The position numbers and the translations under genes are program-made. Positions 63,682 to 64,000 of a stretch of 64,000 bases of DNA are shown here, one piece after another. The notes below the pieces were generated by a model. The model ran no database searches. It was not told the origin of the DNA and worked only from the letters and a program-made list of their open reading frames with translations. The DNA comes from Sphingomonas sp. LM7 (GTDB lineage Bacteria > Pseudomonadota > Alphaproteobacteria > Sphingomonadales > Sphingomonadaceae): assembly GCF_002002925.1 (NCBI RefSeq), contig NZ_CP019511.1:3317001-3381000 (forward strand), read 5' to 3'. Each line of letters starts with the position of its first letter. Position 1 is the stretch's first letter.

Positions 63682-64000
63682 CGATGAGATGCTTTCTCAT
63701 TGCGGAAAAGAATTTTTCATAAACTTCGCCTGTGGCGTCTGTGGGGACGACCAGTTCGACGTTGAGGTTAATCGTCATGCCGTTCGCCCCACTCATTGTG
63801 TGAGATACTACGGGCGATCCGTTGCTACGAAATTCCTGCCGATCCTGATTTTCAGGCTGGGTCGGAGTCTGGCTGTCGATCTCTTCGAAATCGCCATATT
63901 GAGAAAGACTTCGGAAAGTAGAAACCATTTGCTTGACGACGGCATCGCCGACAGTAGTTTTTGCCTTAAAGAAATTCATTAATGCTTCGGCGTCTTTTCT
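63668..64000 (-). CDS. Hypothetical protein, probably runs off the right edge
   Basis: The frame has an ATG at 63979 but continues open to the edge (...RKDAEALMNFFKAKTTVGDAVVKQMVSTFRSLSQYGDF), and the upstream residues read smoothly, so the gene likely begins outside the window. The segment FFKAKTTVGDAVVKQMVSTFRSL recalls the C-terminal half of DUF5343 proteins. The rest (NGMTINLNVELVVPTDATGEVYEKFFSAMRKHLIDA) is unassigned. It is low in GC and pairs with the HEPN-like gene downstream. Confidence 0.5.
   Translation of the reverse strand, partial: RKDAEALMNFFKAKTTVGDAVVKQMVSTFRSLSQYGDFEEIDSQTPTQPENQDRQEFRSNGSPVVSHTMSGANGMTINLNVELVVPTDATGEVYEKFFSAMRKHLIDASK

Overview
The window is high-GC chromosomal DNA from an alphaproteobacterium, most likely a sphingomonad (Sphingomonas or a close relative). 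Supporting features are a complex I NDUFS4-type subunit, NrnC, a membrane-anchored c-type cytochrome, a SerC/SerA/HisZ cluster, a TonB receptor/beta-propeller phytase pair, and several classes of REP-like palindromes. No rRNA, tRNA or CRISPR was found. Almost all of the window is ordinary, densely packed chromosome.

Layout. 1-5 kb: a broken 3' copy of thiC, two paralogous secreted proteins, then thiC with a TPP riboswitch, a small lipoprotein, rpmG and a DUF2059 protein. 5-14 kb: a GDT1-like transporter, dps, a phosphoesterase, a serralysin-like RTX protease, an ATP-dependent DNA ligase, an S41 peptidase and small regulators. 14-21 kb: a glycine-rich double cold-shock protein, TerC, nrnC, then lptC-lptA-lptB-rpoN. 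21-28 kb: a ligase-associated exonuclease and DEXH helicase (functional partners of the ligase about 10 kb upstream), an aspartyl protease and a polyol dehydrogenase. 28-32 kb: serC-serA-hisZ, transcribed leftward. 32-46 kb: a sterol-desaturase-like protein, a hydrolase, an extensin-like lipoprotein, a LOG protein, cytochrome c, pheA, an overlapping mutY/serine hydrolase/nudC set, and a DUF721-DsbA-DsbA-smc run.

46.2-49.5 kb: a complete IS1595-family-like transposon. It has 19-bp terminal inverted repeats and a perfect 8-bp target duplication (CAGATTGT). It carries a transposase, about 570 bp of palindrome-rich non-coding DNA and three unrecognised passenger genes. It sits between smc and a sugar-metabolism cluster and is the main accessory feature of the window.

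49.5-64 kb: GT4, GH13 and GH130 genes; a lipoprotein with chorismate mutase; a polyprenyl diphosphate synthase; a TonB receptor divergent from a phytase; hrpB with a REP element inside its coding sequence; the NDUFS4-type subunit; an 11-bp tandem repeat; a REP-flanked GIY-YIG gene with a duplicated tail; and at the right edge two low-GC genes of unknown function, one with a HEPN-like RxxxxH motif.

Most functions are assigned from motifs read by eye. Hypothetical genes are described without invented roles.
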